A stretch of DNA of 48,423 bases from Sphingomonadales bacterium UBA7471 (GTDB taxonomy: Bacteria; Pseudomonadota; Alphaproteobacteria; Sphingomonadales; Sphingomonadaceae): assembly GCA_002479765.1 (NCBI GenBank), contig DLOZ01000010.1, forward strand, positions 1 through 48,423, given 5' to 3'. The position numbers were made by a program, and so were the translations under genes. Each line of letters opens with the position of its first letter. Positions within the stretch are counted from its first letter, which is position 1. Of this stretch, positions 41,210-48,423 are shown piece after piece. A model generated the notes under the pieces. That model made no database searches. It saw only the letters and a list, made by a program, of their open reading frames with translations, and had not been told where the DNA came from.

Positions 41210-42475
41210 TTAGCCCAAAGACAGGAACAAACCCGCCAGCGCCGCGCTCATCAGGTTCGATAGCGATCCGGCAGCCAGTGCTTTCACACCCAGCTTGGCA
41301 ATCATAGGCCGCTGGTTTGGCGCAAGGCTTCCCGTCACGGCCATTTGAATGGCAATCGAGCTGAAATTGGCAAATCCGCACAAGGCGAAGGTAACGATAC
41401 CGACCGTTGGTGCGGAAAGTTCTTTCAGCGCGCCCAAATCAATGAAGGCGACGAATTCGTTCAGAACGATTTTGGTACCGAACAGGCCGCCAGCCTGAAT
41501 CGCTTCATGCCATGGCACACCCAAAAGGAACATTACGGGCGCAAAGGCATAGCCAACAATTTGCTGGAAACTCAGGTCAGGCTGACCAAACCAGCCGCCG
41601 ATGCCGCCCAATATGCCATTGGCAAGCGCAACCAAGGCAACGAAAGCCAGGACCATCGCGCCGACCGCTACCGCCAGCTTAACGCCGGTTTGTGCGCCTT
41701 GCGCCGCGGCCATGATGATATTGGCGGGTTTTTCTTCGCCATCATCGTGGACCATGACCGGCTCATCATCGGGGTGCGGGTTCGCCAACGCAGGGTCACC
41801 TTCGGCAAGCGCGACAGGCGGCGCGTCAGGCATCATCAGTTTGGACATCAAAATGCCGCCCGGTGCGGACATGAACGCTGCTGCGAGCAGATAATCGATG
41901 CGGATGCCCATGGATGCGTAAGCGGCCAATATGGTTCCGGCAACGCCCGCCATACCCACGGTCATGACGCAGAAAAGCTGTTCCGGTTTCAAATTGGCAA
42001 GATAGGGGCGGATGACCAGTGGCGATTCTGACTGGCCCACGAAAATATTGGCGGCAGCGCAAAGGCTTTCGACTTTTGAAATGCCGGTAATTTTTTGCAA
42101 ACCGCCACCGATCCAGCGGATGACATATTGCATGATGCCCAGATAATAGAGGATCGAGATCAGCGAAGCGAAAAAGATAATGACGGGAAGTGCAGCAATC
42201 GCAAAGCTGTTGCCGCCGATTTCTGGAGAGGCGAGCGGGCCAAAAATAAACTGCGTGCCCTTCGCTGAATAGCCGAGCAGGTTCGACACGCCGGTAGATG
42301 CGGTATTGAGCGCGACTTTACCCCATGAAGTGTAGAGGACGAGGGCAGCGACGCTGGCCTGCAAGGCAAAGGCTGCGCCCACCACGCGGAACTTGATGGC
42401 GCGCCGGTTTGACGAGAGCAAAATGGCGATCGCGAGAATGACGATCATCCCTGCAAGGCTCAATAAAATATGCAT
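41210..42475 (-). CDS. Concentrative nucleoside transporter (NupC family)
   Basis: A 421-residue membrane protein. Family signatures: FVGQSESPLVIRPYL (binding-site region), GVPWHEAIQAGGLFGTKIVLNEFVAF, and the C-terminal ALCGFANFSSIAIQMAVTGSLAPNQR. Members import nucleosides with protons or sodium. A short acidic loop (about 215-250, DEPVMVHDDGEEK) breaks the membrane segments. It converges with mutS and diverges from the VUT gene. No nucleoside catabolism genes are adjacent. Confidence 0.93.
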   Translation of the reverse strand: MHILLSLAGMIVILAIAILLSSNRRAIKFRVVGAAFALQASVAALVLYTSWGKVALNTASTGVSNLLGYSAKGTQFIFGPLASPEIGGNSFAIAALPVIIFFASLISILYYLGIMQYVIRWIGGGLQKITGISKVESLCAAANIFVGQSESPLVIRPYLANLKPEQLFCVMTVGMAGVAGTILAAYASMGIRIDYLLAAAFMSAPGGILMSKLMMPDAPPVALAEGDPALANPHPDDEPVMVHDDGEEKPANIIMAAAQGAQTGVKLAVAVGAMVLAFVALVALANGILGGIGGWFGQPDLSFQQIVGYAFAPVMFLLGVPWHEAIQAGGLFGTKIVLNEFVAFIDLGALKELSAPTVGIVTFALCGFANFSSIAIQMAVTGSLAPNQRPMIAKLGVKALAAGSLSNLMSAALAGLFLSLG

Positions 42476-42561
42476 AAAGTCCCCAACCCCGATATATTGC
42501 CGCGATACCTAGCGCCATCGTTGGCCTTGCGCCAATAAAATTAGACGCTAGTCAGTTTCGC

Positions 42562-43224
42562 ATGACTGACCAGACCACATCCGGCGTATCATTAAGCGCC
42601 ATTCCGCGCTCCTTGTTTGTTTTTGCCATCTTCTATGGGGGCATGGTCCCCTTGGGTGGATTTTTAGGTGCCAAGCAGGTTGCGATCGGGCCGCTGGCTG
42701 TTGAAGCGGGGATTTTTCCGTTTCTGACGCTGATCGCGGTTTCAAGCGCCATTGCCGAAATGCATGGGCGCGCCATCGCTGACCGTTTGGTGCGTTATGG
42801 TTTTGTGCCTTTGTTCATTGCGATTGGGCTTTCCTATTTTGTCCTGCAACTCCCGACCGATCCCGGCATGTATGAACCTGCCAAAGAAGCCTTTCCGGTC
42901 ATCGTCGGCCAAAGCGGGCGGATGATGGCAGCGGGCATCCTCGCTTATGGCGTATCGGTTTCTTTGAACGTCTGGTTATTTGCGCGGCTGAAAGGCACGT
43001 CGGGCAAGTTCCTTGCGGCTCGTGGTTTTGTCGCCGCGGCCTTGTCGCAGATTGTCGACACGCTGATCTTCATCACCGTGTCCTTCTATGGCGTGCGCCC
43101 TATCGCCGATCTGATGGTCGGGCAGATGATTGCCAAAATTGTCCTGTCGGCGGTCATGGTCCCGCTGGTCATTGCTCTGGTCGTCCGTATCGGCCGCAAA
43201 CTTGACGCAGAAGGCGCAGCATGA
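42562..43224 (+). CDS. VUT family transporter, putative queuosine precursor transporter
   Basis: A 220-residue membrane protein with about six helices, of the YhhQ/VUT (ECF-S-like) family: GGFLGAKQVAIGPLAVEAGI at the start, AEMHGRAIADRLVRYGF in the middle and LSQIVDTLIFITVSFYG towards the end. E. coli YhhQ imports queuine precursors (preQ0/preQ1). The same role here is inferred. I looked for a preQ1 riboswitch in 42476-42561 and saw none. The stop overlaps argB by 4 bp. Confidence 0.88.
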   Translation: MTDQTTSGVSLSAIPRSLFVFAIFYGGMVPLGGFLGAKQVAIGPLAVEAGIFPFLTLIAVSSAIAEMHGRAIADRLVRYGFVPLFIAIGLSYFVLQLPTDPGMYEPAKEAFPVIVGQSGRMMAAGILAYGVSVSLNVWLFARLKGTSGKFLAARGFVAAALSQIVDTLIFITVSFYGVRPIADLMVGQMIAKIVLSAVMVPLVIALVVRIGRKLDAEGAA

Positions 43225-44111
43225 CGATTAATCCCGCCAACCTAGCCAAAGCCGAAACGCTTACCGAGGCTCTGCCCTATTTGCAGCGTTACGCGGGCAA
43301 GACATTTGTCGTAAAATATGGTGGCCATGCGATGGGCGATGCCGGTCTGGCGCGCGATTTTGCGGACGATGTCGTGCTATTAAAAGCCGTCGGCATTAAC
43401 CCCGTCGTCGTCCATGGTGGCGGCCCGCAAATCGGCGCTATGCTCAAAAAATTGGGTGTGGAGAGCCAATTTGTCGATGGTTTGCGCGTCACCGATGCTG
43501 AAACGGCCAAGATTGCCGAAATGGTGCTGTCGGGCGCGATCAACAAAGAACTGGTCGGCTGGATCAACGCTGCGGGTGGTAAAGCGCTTGGCATATCCGG
43601 CAAAGACGGCGGCTTTGTTACTGCAACGAAGGTTCAGCGGACGCAGAAAGACCCGGACAGCCATATCGAACGCAATATCGATTTGGGGTTTGTCGGCGAA
43701 CCGACGACAGTCGACCGCAGCGTCATTGATACGATCAGCGCCGCCGGCATGATTCCGGTCATTGCGCCCGTTGGCGTTGGCGCAGATGGGCATACCTACA
43801 ATATCAACGCCGACACGATGGCGGGCGCGGTGGCGAGTGCACTTGGTGCATCACGGTTGTTCCTTTTGACCGATGTTGCCGGCGTGCTCGACAAATCGGG
43901 CGAGCTGCTGACCGATCTGGATCCTGCGGCGATTGCCAAGCTGCAAAGCGACGGCACGATTAGCGGCGGTATGATTCCGAAGATCCAGACCTGCGTCGAT
44001 GCGGTGAAATCGGGCGTGGACGCCGCGGTCATCCTCGACGGACGCACGAGCCATGCAATGTTGATCGAAATGTTCACTGTGAAGGGTGCGGGCACGCTTA
44101 TTCATAAGTGA
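43221..44111 (+). CDS. argB: Acetylglutamate kinase
   Basis: A 296-residue amino-acid kinase. FVVKYGGHAMGD (about 29-40) holds the ATP-site lysine, VVHGGGPQIG (about 62-71) the phosphate loop, and VSGAINKELV and MIPKIQTCVDAV are further conserved blocks. It phosphorylates N-acetylglutamate, the second step of arginine synthesis. It overlaps the VUT transporter gene by 4 bp, though no functional link is known. Confidence 0.96.
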   Translation: MTINPANLAKAETLTEALPYLQRYAGKTFVVKYGGHAMGDAGLARDFADDVVLLKAVGINPVVVHGGGPQIGAMLKKLGVESQFVDGLRVTDAETAKIAEMVLSGAINKELVGWINAAGGKALGISGKDGGFVTATKVQRTQKDPDSHIERNIDLGFVGEPTTVDRSVIDTISAAGMIPVIAPVGVGADGHTYNINADTMAGAVASALGASRLFLLTDVAGVLDKSGELLTDLDPAAIAKLQSDGTISGGMIPKIQTCVDAVKSGVDAAVILDGRTSHAMLIEMFTVKGAGTLIHK

Positions 44112-44193
44112 TATAGGCTATTGCTGTTTTAGGGTGTTGATACAGCGCCTTGGCTCGGCTAATTACCAACGCCAGACCTATCCGGAGAATATC

Positions 44194-44496
44194 ATGCTTC
44201 TCGCGCTCATTTCCATTATTGGCTATCTGATGACGATCCTGTCGACGGTTGTGATCGTTCAGTTCATTTTGAGCCTGCTCATCGCGTTTAACGTTGTTAG
44301 CCTTGCGAACAATATCGTCTCGTCAATCTGGCAAGCGCTGAATGTCATTCTTGACCCGTTTTTAAGGCCCATCCGCAAAATCCTGCCCGACACCGGCATG
44401 ATTGATTTTTCTCCAATGGTGTTGCTGATCGGGCTGCGCATTCTGCAGATGCTTCTAATGGGCCTTGCCAGTGATATCTCAATGGCGGGCATGTGA
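44194..44496 (+). CDS. YggT family membrane protein
   Basis: About 100 residues from the ATG at 44194, with CCGGAGA upstream. Two hydrophobic segments (about 3-32 and 68-95) flank NVILDPFLRPIRKILPDTGMIDFSPMV, the YggT motif. The family is linked to cell division or osmotic stress in various bacteria, with no firm biochemical role. It overlaps folD (GTGA). Confidence 0.9.
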   Translation: MLLALISIIGYLMTILSTVVIVQFILSLLIAFNVVSLANNIVSSIWQALNVILDPFLRPIRKILPDTGMIDFSPMVLLIGLRILQMLLMGLASDISMAGM

Positions 44497-45389
44497 GCAC
44501 AGCTATGATCATTGATGGCAAAGCCTTTGCCGCTGATTTGCGCCAACGGATCGCAGCTTTAGTCCCTGCTTTTGTAGCGAAAACAGGCAGAAGCCCCGGT
44601 CTCGCGGTTGTGCTGGTGGGTGAAGACCCCGCAAGCCAAGTCTATGTCGGGTCCAAGAAAAAGGCGACGGTCGAAGCGGGAATGAACAGCTTTGAACATA
44701 AGCTGTCCGCTTCGGTTTCGCAGGATGAACTGATCGCATTGGTCGAAACACTCAATGCAGATCCGGCTGTTGATGGCATTCTGGTTCAGCTGCCCTTGCC
44801 AGCGCATATGGACGACAAGGCGGTCATTGCCGCGATTGACCCTGCCAAGGATGTCGACGGGTTCCATGTGGTCAATGCAGGGCGGCTTGCGGTGGGTGAG
44901 GATGCTTTTGTGCCCTGCACGCCTTTGGGCTGCCTCATGCTCTTAAAAGACCATATGGGCGATTTGTCCGGTAAGAATGCCGTCGTGATTGGACGTTCCA
45001 ACATTGTTGGCAAACCAATGGCGCAATTGTTGCTCGCTGAAAATTGCACCGTTACCATTGCGCACAGCCGCACGCAGGATTTGCCCGATGTGGTGCGGCG
45101 CGCGGATATTGTTGTCGCAGCCGTCGGCCGCGCTGAAATGGTGAGGGGCGACTGGTTGAAACCGGGCGCAGTGGTCATCGATGTCGGTATCAACCGCCTT
45201 GCGCCCGCCGATGGGCAAAGCAAGGGCCGGCTGGTCGGCGACGTTGCCTTTGACGATGCCCTCCGTCATGCTGGCGCGATTACCCCTGTCCCGGGCGGCG
45301 TTGGCCCCATGACGATTGCCTGCTTGTTGCGCAACAGTTTGGTCGCTGCGCATCGTCGTGCAGGGATCATGGTGCCGGAAGGCATATGA
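44493..45389 (+). CDS. folD: Methylenetetrahydrofolate dehydrogenase/cyclohydrolase FolD
   Basis: A 298-residue bifunctional enzyme. The catalytic lysine lies in YVGSKKKA (51-58); ILVQLPLPAHMD, DVDGFHVVNAGRL, VIGRSNIVGKPMA and PVPGGVGPMTIACLL are all family signatures. It interconverts methylene-, methenyl- and formyl-tetrahydrofolate with NADP. The start is GTG at 44493, overlapping the yggT stop; ATG 44505 would also give a complete protein. Confidence 0.96.
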   Translation: MSTAMIIDGKAFAADLRQRIAALVPAFVAKTGRSPGLAVVLVGEDPASQVYVGSKKKATVEAGMNSFEHKLSASVSQDELIALVETLNADPAVDGILVQLPLPAHMDDKAVIAAIDPAKDVDGFHVVNAGRLAVGEDAFVPCTPLGCLMLLKDHMGDLSGKNAVVIGRSNIVGKPMAQLLLAENCTVTIAHSRTQDLPDVVRRADIVVAAVGRAEMVRGDWLKPGAVVIDVGINRLAPADGQSKGRLVGDVAFDDALRHAGAITPVPGGVGPMTIACLLRNSLVAAHRRAGIMVPEGI

Positions 45390-45393
45390 CGTC

Positions 45394-46080
45394 ATGAAAC
45401 CCGTTTTCGCCCTCACACTTGCTGCGGCGTTGACGGGTTGCGCCTCTGTCCCGGCTCCAGAGTTTCGCGGTTTCCAACCCAAGATTGCCAATCCAAGTGC
45501 GATCATCGCGGCGGAAATTGGGTTTAACCAGCTTGCCCAAGAAAAGGGCCAATGGACAGCATTTCGCGCAACGGCTGCAAAGGATGCGGTGATGTTTGTG
45601 CCGCAACCTGTGGCCGCGTCCGAATGGTTGAAAGGCAAGGCCGATCCTGTGGCATCGGTGAAGTGGCAACCGCATAAGGCATATATGTCCTGCGACGGCA
45701 AAACCGGCGTCACGACGGGTGCATGGCAGCGGCCCGATGGCTCGGTTGGCTATTTCACCACCGTGTGGGAATTTGTCGAAACGAACAATCGCGGCGATGG
45801 CGAATGGAAATGGGTGCTGGATCATGGCGACGCCCTGACCGCGCCGCGCATGGCGAAGGAAATGATTGAGACCAAGGTCGCGAGCTGCAAGGGCCGTGCG
45901 CCCGCGACGCTGGTGGCGCCACCCGAGGGCGCGAAGATGAAGATCGGTTATGCGCGGGATCAGTCATTAAGCTATAGTTGGATCGTGCACCCAAATGGCG
46001 CGCGGACCATTGAAATCAAATTGTGGAACGGTGAAGCGACGGAGACCGTGGTTACCGATCAGGTTGCTGCTGAATTATGA
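45394..46080 (+). CDS. Putative lipoprotein with NTF2/SnoaL-like core
   Basis: 228 residues from the ATG at 45394, 4 bp after folD. The signal peptide ends at a lipobox LTGC (Cys16). The middle (about 50-155) has the pattern of an NTF2-like fold: helices with GFNQLAQEKGQWTAFRATAA, then strands ending in GYFTTVWEFVE and WKWVLDHGD, which are typical of SnoaL/DUF4440-like proteins. The C-terminal 75 residues (about 155-228) are a further beta-rich region without recognised family. The function is unknown; it is probably anchored to the outer membrane. It overlaps marC by 4 bp. Confidence 0.8.
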   Translation: MKPVFALTLAAALTGCASVPAPEFRGFQPKIANPSAIIAAEIGFNQLAQEKGQWTAFRATAAKDAVMFVPQPVAASEWLKGKADPVASVKWQPHKAYMSCDGKTGVTTGAWQRPDGSVGYFTTVWEFVETNNRGDGEWKWVLDHGDALTAPRMAKEMIETKVASCKGRAPATLVAPPEGAKMKIGYARDQSLSYSWIVHPNGARTIEIKLWNGEATETVVTDQVAAEL

Positions 46081-46700
46081 TGGACCTGTTCCTCTCGGCC
46101 TTCATCACATTTTTCGTGGTTATCGATCCTCCGGGATGCGCGCCAATTTATGCGAGCCTGACCAAAGGCGCAAATGCCGCGCAGCGCCGCAATATGGCGT
46201 TTCGCGCGGTCATCGTCGCGTCGGGCATATTGCTGGTGTTTGCGTTGTTCGGCGAACAGTTGCTGTCGGCATTGCATATTGAACTGAACAGCTTCCGAAT
46301 CGCTGGGGGCATCATGCTGTTCCTCATCGCCATCGATATGGTTTTTGAAAAGCGCACCGAACGCCGCGAAGAACGCGCGCAGAAAATCCTCGAGACCCCC
46401 GAAATCGAAGACGTGTCGGTCTTTCCCATGGCCATGCCGATGATTGCGGGACCAGGCTCCATCGCATCGGTCATGCTGTTGATGTCGCAAAATAGCGGCG
46501 TTGATCGCGCCAGCGTAATTCTTGGCGCGCTTGCCACTGTGTTGGTGCTCACCTTGCTCGCGCTTCTCGCTGCTGGCCCGATCATGCGGGTACTTGGAGC
46601 CAATGCAGAGGCGGTTATCACGCGGCTTCTTGGCGTGCTCCTCGGCGCGCTTGCGGCGCAGTTTGTTATTGATGGATTGCGCGCAAGCTTCGCCGGCTGA
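46077..46700 (+). CDS. MarC family integral membrane protein
   Basis: A 207-residue membrane protein with six helices. FFVVIDPPGCAPIYASLTKG (about 12-31) and FPMAMPMIAGPGSIASVMLL (about 119-138) are the two MarC/UPF0056 motifs. The family was once linked to antibiotic resistance, but its function is unsettled. It overlaps the lipoprotein gene by 4 bp, and its stop directly abuts that of the convergent LON-domain gene. Confidence 0.9.
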   Translation: MMDLFLSAFITFFVVIDPPGCAPIYASLTKGANAAQRRNMAFRAVIVASGILLVFALFGEQLLSALHIELNSFRIAGGIMLFLIAIDMVFEKRTERREERAQKILETPEIEDVSVFPMAMPMIAGPGSIASVMLLMSQNSGVDRASVILGALATVLVLTLLALLAAGPIMRVLGANAEAVITRLLGVLLGALAAQFVIDGLRASFAG

Positions 46701-47318
46701 TTATTGCAGCGTTACCCGGTCGTCCGATCCGTCATGCCGTCCGAAAAATTGCATCAGTTGGACGATCGTATCTGCGCGGTCTGACAATCCCCGTGCCTCC
46801 AACAAGGCCTGTTTTGCGGCATAGTCAAATGGGGCGATTTGGGCGATGGCATTGACCAGCGAATAATCATCCAGCTGCGACACCGCGCTCCAGTCGACAC
46901 TATAACCCTGCGCTTCGGCAAAGCGGCGCGATTCGATTTCGAGCGAGGCCCGTTCCGCCAACGATAGGGCGTCGCCAATTTCGTCTTCTTCCCAAAGCTC
47001 GGCTTCGACCTGCCGAAAGCTGGTGGTGACATTCAGCTCATGCACGATTGAAAAGCGCTGCACCCCTTCCAGAATGATATTGTACCTGCCATCGTCGAGC
47101 GCCTCGACATCGTGGATGCGTGCAAGACAGCCGACGGTGAACAGCGGCGGGTTGGCGCCTTGGCCTTTTGGCTGGATCATGCCGATTTTGCGGTCACGCG
47201 CTAGCGAATCGCCGACAAGGTCACGGTAGCGTGGCTCAAAAATATGCAGGGGCAATTGCATACCCGGAAAAATAATGGCCCCGGTGAGTGGGAAAATCGA
47301 GATACGGCGCGCGGTCAT
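46701..47318 (-). CDS. LON peptidase substrate-binding domain protein
   Basis: A 205-residue protein consisting only of the Lon N-terminal (PUA-like) domain: FPLTGAIIFPGMQLPLHIFEPRYRDL (9-34), then IGMIQPKG, GCLARIHDVEAL and GRYNIILEGVQRF. It has no ATPase or protease part, which is normal for this stand-alone family. The role is uncertain. It overlaps the thioredoxin gene by 4 bp, the same pairing seen in many Alphaproteobacteria. Confidence 0.92.
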   Translation of the reverse strand: MTARRISIFPLTGAIIFPGMQLPLHIFEPRYRDLVGDSLARDRKIGMIQPKGQGANPPLFTVGCLARIHDVEALDDGRYNIILEGVQRFSIVHELNVTTSFRQVEAELWEEDEIGDALSLAERASLEIESRRFAEAQGYSVDWSAVSQLDDYSLVNAIAQIAPFDYAAKQALLEARGLSDRADTIVQLMQFFGRHDGSDDRVTLQ

Positions 47319-48244
47319 CCGAACAAGATCGCAGACAATTTACGGCGTGTTGCCGACACCCATGGGTCCTCAAGGCCAATGACGGCAAAAATTTCCAGAA
47401 GCCGTGCCTTTGCCGCGCCGTCATTCCATTCGCGGTCTGCTGCAATGATATGCAGCAGCGCGTCGGCTGCACCATCGCGATCACCGGCCGCCATTAACGC
47501 ATTTGCCAGATTAAGCCGTGCTTGATGGTCTTCGGGCGCTGCATCGACGGCGGCTTTCAAACCTGCCAATTCTTCGGGCGGGACGGTAGCGGCGGCAATG
47601 CTCAATATCGATCTTGCCTTTTCCAGCGCAGGATCGGCGCGCAGCTCTTCACTCAGGCTGTCATAAACCGCCTGCGCCTCTTCCACACGGCCAATAGCGG
47701 CCAGAGTTCGGATAAGGCCCGACAGTGCAGCAGGATGCTCCGGCGATATCGTCAGCGCCTCTGCAAATAACCCATAAGCCTGCTCGGCATCACCATGCGC
47801 CAAACGATCTTCTGCAGCTTCCATCAGCGGCAACAGGGCGGCTGTGGGGTCATCCGCAACCTGGCCTGCTGATATGGGCAATTTTTCAAGCAGCTGGTCC
47901 AGCATTTGCTTTAACTGCGGTTCGGTGCGGGCTGGTGACAGGTCCGCAACGGGCTGTCCCTGAAAAATGGCATAGACGGTGGGAATCGAACGCACCTGAA
48001 ACTGCGACGCGATGAACTTATTTTCGTCGACATTGACCTTGGCCAAAACGACGCCGCGATCGGCATATTCTGCGGCAACCTTTTCCAATATCGGCGTTAA
48101 CTGCTTGCATGGGCCGCACCATTCGGCCCAGAAATCCAGAATCACCAATTTATCCATGGACGGCGTGACTACGTCGTTCCGGAATTGCTCAACGGCTCTT
48201 TGCTCGTCGGTGGTAAGGCCCATCGTCGCCACTTCATTCTCCAT
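47315..48244 (-). CDS. Thioredoxin-TPR protein, CnoX/YbbN-like
   Basis: A 309-residue protein. An N-terminal thioredoxin domain (about 25-125) keeps the active site WCGPC (Cys43, Cys46), unlike E. coli CnoX, which has lost this pair. The remainder (about 140-309) is a row of tetratricopeptide-type helices (HGDAEQAYGLFAEALTISPEH, ADPALEKARS). CnoX relatives act as redox-linked holdases that hand clients to GroEL; oxidoreductase activity is likely retained here. No signal peptide, so cytoplasmic. Confidence 0.9.
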   Translation of the reverse strand: MENEVATMGLTTDEQRAVEQFRNDVVTPSMDKLVILDFWAEWCGPCKQLTPILEKVAAEYADRGVVLAKVNVDENKFIASQFQVRSIPTVYAIFQGQPVADLSPARTEPQLKQMLDQLLEKLPISAGQVADDPTAALLPLMEAAEDRLAHGDAEQAYGLFAEALTISPEHPAALSGLIRTLAAIGRVEEAQAVYDSLSEELRADPALEKARSILSIAAATVPPEELAGLKAAVDAAPEDHQARLNLANALMAAGDRDGAADALLHIIAADREWNDGAAKARLLEIFAVIGLEDPWVSATRRKLSAILFG

Positions 48245-48408
48245 TCCACAGGGTTTGATTCGCCCCTATGTGGGCAAAGAGCAGGGTTTCACAATAGAGG
48301 CATTACCCCAGTTTTCGCAAAAAGCCGATATTTGGGGCTTGCGGGGGAATATGCCCCATGCTAACGGCGCGCCTCACCCGTCAGGATTTCAAGAACCTGA
48401 CCGCCAGA

Positions 48409-48423
48409 GCGGGCGTAGCTCAG
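48409..48423 (+). tRNA. Partial tRNA at the window edge, probably tRNA-Gly
   Basis: GCGGGCGTAGCTCAG matches the acceptor strand, positions 8-9 and the start of the D arm of proteobacterial tRNA-Gly. The sequence ends here, so the anticodon is not visible and the type is an inference. The upstream 48245-48408 contains hairpins TGGGGC/GCCCCA (about 48333-48358) and GTCAGG/CCTGAC (about 48380-48401). Confidence 0.7.

Noticed and set aside
42476..42561. preQ1 riboswitch upstream of the VUT transporter
   Set aside because: I found neither the short preQ1-I stem with its A-rich tail nor another recognisable preQ1 fold in these 86 bases.
1..48423. Mobile elements, prophage, CRISPR or toxin-antitoxin systems
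   Set aside because: No transposase, integrase, phage structural gene, regular repeat array or small toxin/antitoxin pair was recognised on either strand.

Overview
The window is a chromosomal segment of an alphaproteobacterium, most probably a sphingomonad (Sphingopyxis/Sphingorhabdus-like). The evidence is the alphaproteobacterial gene order (mnmE-mnmG-rsmG-parA-parB, then rho-hemJ-hemE facing ppsR-maf-aroE-coaE-dnaQ), DUF4402, DUF1491, DUF6489-like, MmcB, COQ9 and CBP3-type genes, and a moderately high GC content. Genus is an inference; no rRNA is present.

The central feature is a probable chromosome replication origin at 16696-16997. This 302-bp gene-free gap lies between divergent hemE and ppsR, the same position as the Caulobacter origin (hemE/RP001). 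It holds an AT-rich tract, several DnaA-box-like nonamers and GANTC sites. Almost all genes to its left read leftward and most genes just to its right read rightward. Two perfect parS sites (8574-8589 inside rsmG, 10552-10567 between mnmG and mnmE) and the parAB genes lie 6-10 kb to the left, so this is the origin/segregation domain.

Layout. 1-1658: Tat-exported molybdopterin oxidoreductase with a membrane cytochrome b. 1760-6024: a compact chaperone/usher-like surface system (DUF4402 subunit, PapD-like chaperone, atypical usher-like barrel) with a terminator separating the subunit from the assembly genes. 6266-12136: operon DUF6489-like, mnmE, mnmG, rsmG, parA, parB, with 4-bp overlaps. 12226-16695: dienelactone hydrolase, then terC, rho, hemJ, hemE. 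16998-22062: a tight rightward run ppsR, maf, aroE, coaE, dnaQ, hpf, ptsN, DUF1491. 22231-23488: cell wall hydrolase and SOS-type mmcB with a perfect alphaproteobacterial LexA box. 23496-29050: leftward operon OYE, sterol desaturase-like, DUF3604, facing a rightward EamA exporter and COQ9. 29099-34517: feoAB, ssb, TVP38 protein, MerA-like oxidoreductase, convergent CDP-alcohol transferase. 34530-41209: DUF177, CBP3, bamE, malic enzyme-phosphotransacetylase fusion, mutS. 41210-48244: nucleoside transporter, VUT transporter, argB, yggT, folD, a lipoprotein, marC, and a leftward LON-domain/thioredoxin pair. The window ends in the first 15 bases of a tRNA, probably tRNA-Gly.

Most genes are core housekeeping functions. 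The least conventional parts are the chaperone/usher-like cluster, the OYE/desaturase/DUF3604 operon and the TVP38/MerA-like/CDP-alcohol cluster. I found no insertion sequence, prophage, CRISPR array or broken gene.
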